Assembly: GCA_963711315.1 (NCBI GenBank)
Contig: CAVQDQ010000002.1
Location: 558,001-622,000, forward strand
DNA from: PALSA-612 sp963711315
GTDB lineage: Bacteria > Actinomycetota > Thermoleophilia > Gaiellales > Gaiellaceae
Direction of reading: 5' to 3'
DNA: 64,000 nt
The translations under genes were made by a program, and so were the position numbers. Numbering within the stretch: position 1 is the stretch's first letter; each line of letters starts with the position of its first letter. This document shows, piece by piece, positions 59,916-64,000 of this stretch. The notes below the pieces were generated by a model, which did not search any database, was not told where the DNA came from, and saw nothing but the letters and a program-made list of their open reading frames with translations.

Positions 59916-61238
59916 GTGGACAAGCAAGCCGCTGCGTACCTTCGTACCCTCTTCCTAGCGGCTCTTCTCGGCTTTCCCGTCGCCGCGGCAGCTGTCCTCT
60001 TCCAGACCGCGATCCACGACGTCATCCACTTCGTCTGGGACGTCGTCCCGCACTGGCTCGACTGGAGTGAGCCTGCGGGCTGGTACGTGATCCTCGTGCC
60101 GGCGTTCGCAGGCGTGCTCGTAGCGCTGTTCGTGCGCCTTCCCGGCCACGGCGGACACACGCCGCTCGAAGGGCTTGGACTCGGCGAGGTCCACCCCGTC
60201 GACCTCGTGAGCATCCTCACTGCGGCACTGGCTACGCTCGGGCTCGGTCTCGTCCTGGGACCCGAAGCGCCCCTGATCGCGCTCGGGCTCGGTCTCGCAG
60301 CGGTCGCGGTGAGGCTCGTCCGGGTCGGAGAGACTGAGGCGCAGCTGCTCACGCTGGCCGGGGCGTTCGCAGCCATCGCGGCGCTCTTCGGAGGGCCTCT
60401 CGTTGCCGCGTTCCTGCTGTTCGAGGTGACGGCCGCGGGTGGGGCCGTCCCCCCGAAGATGATGGGTCGTGTATTGCTACCCGGCTTCGTCGCGGCCGGA
60501 ACGGGCGCGCTCGTGTTTACCGGAGTGGGGGACTGGCCGGGCGTGCACACGGAGTCGCTATCGCTGCCCGCGCTACCCGACTACGGCACCGTGCGCATCG
60601 CGGACCTCGCCTGGTGCCTGGTCGTCTCCGTGGCGATCGGATTCGTCGTGGTCGGGATCAAGCACCTCGCGCACGAGCTGGCCGTCCGGTCTGCACCCAG
60701 AGCAGACCTCGCACTGGTCGTTGCCGGACTGCTCGTCGGCCTGCTTGCTGTCGGTTTCCGTGCCGCAGCCGATCGCCCAGTCGACCTCGTGCTCTTCTCG
60801 GGGCAGACAGAGCTGCCCGACATCGTTGCCGAGGGGTCGGCGTCGGTGCTATTCCTGCTCGTGGTCGCCAAGGGCCTGGCCTACGCGCTCTCGCTCGGGG
60901 TCGCCTTCCGCGGCGGCCCTGTGTTTCCGGCCATCGCGATAGGCGTCGCGCTCGGCGTGATGAGCTCGGACATCCTGCCGGGGCTCGACACGACGTCGGC
61001 GGTCGCCGTCGGCATCGCCGCCGGCACCGCCGCAGTGATGCGTGTCCCGTTCACAGCTGTCCTGCTCGCGACTCTCCTCTTAGGTGACTCGGCGCCACAG
61101 GTCGCGCCGATCGCGGTGTTCGCTGCCGCGACGGGCTGGCTCGTCGCCACGGCCCTCCCCAACCCGGAGGACCGGCTACGCGAGTCCGCGGACGCGCCAG
61201 TAGGCGATGGCGACGCTGGCGACGCCGATCACGATTAA
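59916..61238 (+). CDS. ClC-type chloride channel / antiporter
   Basis: 440 residues with about ten membrane segments. Selectivity-filter regions: GLGLVLGPEAPLIALG corresponds to the GREGP motif, keeping the gating Glu but replacing its Arg with Pro, and FRGGPVFPAIAIG corresponds to the GxFxP motif. The YxxD-like end region is weak. Whether it is a channel or a proton antiporter cannot be decided. The last 63 bases overlap the convergent rhomboid gene, and there is no CBS domain. GTG directly follows the previous stop. Confidence 0.88.
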   Translation: MDKQAAAYLRTLFLAALLGFPVAAAAVLFQTAIHDVIHFVWDVVPHWLDWSEPAGWYVILVPAFAGVLVALFVRLPGHGGHTPLEGLGLGEVHPVDLVSILTAALATLGLGLVLGPEAPLIALGLGLAAVAVRLVRVGETEAQLLTLAGAFAAIAALFGGPLVAAFLLFEVTAAGGAVPPKMMGRVLLPGFVAAGTGALVFTGVGDWPGVHTESLSLPALPDYGTVRIADLAWCLVVSVAIGFVVVGIKHLAHELAVRSAPRADLALVVAGLLVGLLAVGFRAAADRPVDLVLFSGQTELPDIVAEGSASVLFLLVVAKGLAYALSLGVAFRGGPVFPAIAIGVALGVMSSDILPGLDTTSAVAVGIAAGTAAVMRVPFTAVLLATLLLGDSAPQVAPIAVFAAATGWLVATALPNPEDRLRESADAPVGDGDAGDADHD

Positions 61239-62018
61239 CGAGACGACGGCGACCGGCGTGATGCGGGCGTAGGCGACGTGCCGCGTCCCGAAGTGCGTGA
61301 GCGCTAACGTCGCCAGCGCCCCGCCGACGAGGCCGCCGAGGTGGCCGCCCCAGGAGATGTTCGGCACGGCGAACGTGATGGCGAAGTTCACGAGGATGAG
61401 CGTCGTCGCCGGCCCGGCGATCGATCCCGTCGTCTGCCACTGGACGACGACCATCGCGCCCAGCAGCCCGAAGATCGCGCCCGAGGCTCCCACGGTCACG
61501 GCCCGGGGCTCTACGAGCAGCGCTCCCGCCGACCCGGCCAGGCCGGAGACGGCGTAGATCGTGAGGTAGCGCCAGTGGCCGATCGCGGCCTCCAGCGGCC
61601 CGCCGATCCACCACAGCGCGAGCATGTTGAACGCGATATGCAGCAGGCTGCCGTGGAGGAAGGCAGCCGTGACCAGCCGCCACCAATCGCCGTCCGCGAC
61701 GTAAGGGCCGAAGAGGTAGAACTTGTTGAACAGCGCCCCGCCGGGAGCGTTCACCCCGGTTCCCTGGGCAACCGTGATCAGGTAGAAGAGGACGTTGAAA
61801 GCGATCAGTGCCTTCGTCACGAGCGTGCTGTCGCCGAGCCTGGGGCGGGCTGCCTTCACGGTCTGGCCGAGTGGACGTCCTGTCGTGGCATGGTCGGGAC
61901 AGCGGATGCCGACCGGTGCCGTGCTCATGCAGTCGACACAGATGGGGCGGCCGCATTCGGAGCAGCTGAGCCCCGTCTCTCGATCGGGGTGGCGGTAGCA
62001 GTACTGCGTCTCGGCCAC
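61176..62018 (-). CDS. Rhomboid family intramembrane serine protease with N-terminal zinc-finger (B-box-like)
   Basis: 280 residues from GTG 62018. Residues ~5-45 (CYRHPDRETGLSCSECGRPICVDCMSTAPVGIRCPDH) have the Cys/His pattern of a B-box-type zinc finger. Six membrane helices follow, with the catalytic serine in VGASGAIFGLLGAMVV and the catalytic His in NISWGGHLGGLVGGALA. HGSLLHIAFNMLALWWIGGPLE matches the HxxxN loop. It is a common actinobacterial form. Substrates are unknown. It is divergent from comB with 23 bases between the starts. Confidence 0.93.
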   Translation of the reverse strand: MAETQYCYRHPDRETGLSCSECGRPICVDCMSTAPVGIRCPDHATTGRPLGQTVKAARPRLGDSTLVTKALIAFNVLFYLITVAQGTGVNAPGGALFNKFYLFGPYVADGDWWRLVTAAFLHGSLLHIAFNMLALWWIGGPLEAAIGHWRYLTIYAVSGLAGSAGALLVEPRAVTVGASGAIFGLLGAMVVVQWQTTGSIAGPATTLILVNFAITFAVPNISWGGHLGGLVGGALATLALTHFGTRHVAYARITPVAVVSLIVIGVASVAIAYWRVRGLA

Positions 62019-62041
62019 GGGCGGTTAGCGTACCGGCGGTC
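62019..62041. promoter_or_regulatory. 23-bp divergent promoter with overlapping -10 elements (rhomboid / comB)
   Basis: TAGCGTA at 62026-62032 reads TAGCGT on plus (N10 to ATG 62042) and TACGCT on minus (N8 to GTG 62018), the same TANNNTA symmetry as upstream of deoB. Confidence 0.55.
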
Positions 62042-62737
62042 ATGCGCGTGCACGTCGCCTTCACACCGGCCGAGGAAGTGTCTGCGCCGGTCGGGATCGT
62101 CATCGACGTGCTGCGCGCGACTTCCACGATGACGCAGGCGCTCGCGGCGGGCTATCGGCGCGTCCTCTGCTGCTCCGATGTCGACGACGCGCGGGCGATC
62201 GGTGCGGCCGAGGGCGGTGTTGTGCTGGCGGGGGAGCGGGAGACGGTGCGCATCGACGGCTTCGACTTCGGCAACTCCCCCCGGGAGTTCCTCGAGCCCG
62301 TTGCGGAGACCGTCGTGCTGACGACGACCAACGGCACGCGGCTTCTGCTCGCCGCGGCCGCGCGCTGCGATCTCGTGCTCGTAGGCTCGCTGCTCAACCT
62401 CGAGGCGGTGGTCGGGGCGGCGGCGGCAGCGAACTCGGGTGACGTCGCTGTCCTGTGCGCGGGCGTGCTCGACGAGCTCGCCATGGACGATGCCTTCGTC
62501 GCCGGTCGTATTGCCACGGCGCTCGGCGGTGAGCCCACCGACTCTGCGGCGGCGGCGATGCGCCTCGCCGCGACGTTCGCGACGAACGAGGAGGGGCTCG
62601 GCGCGTCCCAGAGCGCGCGCAACCTCCACGCCAGCGGTCTCGACGACGACATCTCGTGGTGCGCGCGCGAGAGCGTGCTCGACGTCGTTCCCCGCTTCTC
62701 ACGCATGGTGAGCACGGCCGCGGAGGTAACGCTGTGA
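62042..62737 (+). CDS. comB: 2-phosphosulfolactate phosphatase (ComB-like)
   Basis: 231 residues. ComB removes phosphate from 2-phosphosulfolactate, a coenzyme M or sulfolactate step. The family signatures are VIDVLRATSTMTQALAAGYRRVLCCSDVDDA, GERETVRIDGFDFGNSPREFL, LTTTNGTRLLLAA and LCAGVLDELAMDDAFVAGRI. The family occurs well outside methanogens, where its substrate is often unproved. No ComA, ComC or ComDE gene is nearby. Its stop overlaps the gamma-glutamyltransferase start, so the two are probably coexpressed. Confidence 0.9.
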   Translation: MRVHVAFTPAEEVSAPVGIVIDVLRATSTMTQALAAGYRRVLCCSDVDDARAIGAAEGGVVLAGERETVRIDGFDFGNSPREFLEPVAETVVLTTTNGTRLLLAAAARCDLVLVGSLLNLEAVVGAAAAANSGDVAVLCAGVLDELAMDDAFVAGRIATALGGEPTDSAAAAMRLAATFATNEEGLGASQSARNLHASGLDDDISWCARESVLDVVPRFSRMVSTAAEVTL

Positions 62738-64000
62738 CCTATCGCTTCGCGTTCGGCCGTCCGCCCACAGTGGCGGCGAACGGCATGGTGGCGACGAGCC
62801 AGCCGCTCGCGACGCGCGCCGGGCTACGCGCGCTCGAGCGTGGGGGCAACGCGGCCGACGCGGCCCTGGCCGCAGCGGCAGTGCTCGCGGTCACCGAGCC
62901 GACGGGCAACGGCATCGGCGGCGACAACTTCGCCATTGTCTGGAAGGACGGGCGTGCCGACGGTCTCGACTCGGCCGGGCCTGCGCCGAAGACGTGCCCT
63001 CACACGAACGTGACGACGCACGGCTCGGAGTCCGTGACCGTGCCGGGAGCCGTCGGAGGCTGGGCCGCGCTTGCCGAGCAGTACGGGAAGCTCGGTCTCG
63101 ACCGTTGTCTCTCCGATGCCATCGGCGCCGCTGAGAACGGTTTCGCAGTCACGCCGCTCACGGCCGCCGCCTGGGCGCGCGGCGCCCACGTTCCGGAGGA
63201 GTACTTGCCCGCGCCGCGCGTGGGGGAGATCGTTCGTCTGCCCGACCTCGCCGAGACGCTGCGCGGCATCGCTGAGAGTGGTCCCAGCGCGTTCTACGAA
63301 GGCGATGTGGCGCGGTCGATCGCCTCCGTCTCGTGGCTCGAGGAGGAGGATCTCGCCGCGTACGAGGCTCGCTGGGTCGAGCCGCTCTCGATCTCGTACC
63401 GCGGTTACACAGTGCTCGAGCTGCCGCCGCCGACGCAGGGCGTGGCGGCACTCGAAGGCCTCGGGCTGCTCGAGCGATCGTCTCCGACGCTTCCTTCGCA
63501 GATCCGCTGCATGCAGCTCGCGCTCGAAGATGCGCTCGCGCGCGTGCGCGACGGCGCCGACGTCTCGGAGCTGATCTCTCCGGCGTATCTCGATCGGCGT
63601 CGAGCCGGCAAGCCTTCCCCCGTCGCCGAGCCGTCGGGAGGCACCGTGTACCTCTGCGCCGTCGACTCGGACCGCATGGCCGTCTCGTTCATCCAGTCGA
63701 ACTACATGGGCTTCGGTTCGGGGCTCGTCGCGCCGGGTACCGGCGTCGCGCTTCAGAATCGCGGGGCGTGCTTCTCCGTGTCAGGGGCGGTCGAGCCCGG
63801 TCGCCGCCCGTTCCACACGATCATCCCCGGGATGTTGCTCCGCGACGGGGAGCTTGCCGGGCCGTTCGGAGTCATGGGCGGCTTCCTCCAGGCGCAGGCA
63901 CACCTGCAGCTCGTGTCGGCGATCGTCGACGACGGGCTCGACCCGCAGGCGGCTCTCGATCGCCCTCGGTTCATGGTGGACGGCGACGTCGTGAAGCTCG
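62734..64000 (+). CDS. Gamma-glutamyltransferase family protein, 3'-truncated by the window
   Basis: Ntn-hydrolase that autocleaves before a nucleophilic Thr. The open frame from GTG 62734 gives FRPPTVAANGMVATSQPLATRAG-like sequence, ALERGGNAADAALAAAAVLAVTEPTGNGIGGDNFAIVW, SVTVPGAVGGWAAL, and the processing site with GGTVYLCAVDSDRMAVSFIQSNYMGFGSGLVAPGTGVALQNRG, where the Thr of GGT is the likely nucleophile. IIPGMLL and GVMGGFLQAQAHLQ follow. No signal peptide is seen, so it is probably cytosolic (YwrD-like). The end lies outside the window. Confidence 0.92.
   Translation, partial: MTYRFAFGRPPTVAANGMVATSQPLATRAGLRALERGGNAADAALAAAAVLAVTEPTGNGIGGDNFAIVWKDGRADGLDSAGPAPKTCPHTNVTTHGSESVTVPGAVGGWAALAEQYGKLGLDRCLSDAIGAAENGFAVTPLTAAAWARGAHVPEEYLPAPRVGEIVRLPDLAETLRGIAESGPSAFYEGDVARSIASVSWLEEEDLAAYEARWVEPLSISYRGYTVLELPPPTQGVAALEGLGLLERSSPTLPSQIRCMQLALEDALARVRDGADVSELISPAYLDRRRAGKPSPVAEPSGGTVYLCAVDSDRMAVSFIQSNYMGFGSGLVAPGTGVALQNRGACFSVSGAVEPGRRPFHTIIPGMLLRDGELAGPFGVMGGFLQAQAHLQLVSAIVDDGLDPQAALDRPRFMVDGDVVKL

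Noticed and set aside
62042..62737. comB as evidence of methanogen ancestry or coenzyme M synthesis
   Set aside because: The family is widespread in bacteria, no other pathway genes are present, and base composition matches the neighbours.

Overview
This is a gene-dense, very GC-rich bacterial chromosome segment with about 68 protein genes, mostly start-to-stop overlapping, and no rRNA, tRNA, insertion sequence, prophage or CRISPR array that I could see. The gene set (SteA/SteB septation pair, TlyA, RecN, PadR, Asp23-like protein, DUF3866, ClC, secreted Ig-like and TolB-like proteins, glycyl-tRNA synthetase as separate alpha and beta subunits) points to an actinobacterium. A deep-branching class such as Thermoleophilia is my best guess, from gene content and style only.

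Layout. 1-8.2 kb is a housekeeping operon: alaS, ruvX, mltG, then a compact shikimate cluster (aroE, aroC, a fused aroK-aroB, aroQ) and a proline peptidase, followed by efp. 9.4-14.2 kb holds a biotin module (a carboxyltransferase-like domain fused to a biotin carrier, then accC), an Asp23-like protein, nusB, an xseB-like gene and a prenyl synthase. 14.2-17.3 kb has an SGNH hydrolase, a PadR regulator and a secreted TolB-like propeller. 17.4-26.2 kb is tlyA-nadK-recN-steA-SRPBCC-steB-glycosyltransferase-pyrG, tying DNA repair and cell-division genes together. 26.2-29.5 kb carries a secreted Ig-like protein and four tandem cupins. 29.5-39.6 kb contains peptidase, DUF3866, aldo/keto reductase, alanine dehydrogenase, a deoxyribonucleoside salvage operon (deoB, methyltransferase, deoA) and mutM-recO. 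39.6-45.4 kb has a LigB-type dioxygenase, an acetyltransferase, an MFS transporter and glyQS. 45.4-50.1 kb is a minus-strand MoxR-DUF58-VWA operon. 50.2-55.5 kb has an M20 amidohydrolase and the PpsR regulator close to its likely target, pyruvate phosphate dikinase. 55.6-64 kb has two cell-surface proteins, a ClC channel, a rhomboid protease, comB and the start of a gamma-glutamyltransferase gene.

Two themes stand out. First, many operon-leading genes carry a TANNNT hexamer only 6-9 bases before an ATG/GTG, with no Shine-Dalgarno, as expected for leaderless mRNAs. Several divergent pairs are separated by only 19-30 bp, and two of them have an identical 30-bp layout of back-to-back -10 elements. 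Secreted-protein genes instead tend to have clear Shine-Dalgarno sequences. Second, eight single-base indels disrupt otherwise well-conserved genes (four in alaS, one each in ruvX, the SGNH hydrolase, a GNAT gene and glyS). This looks more like sequencing or assembly error than gene decay.

The most unusual protein is at 9379-11184: a pyruvate-carboxylase-type transferase domain whose metal ligands all appear to be replaced, fused to an intact biotin carrier.
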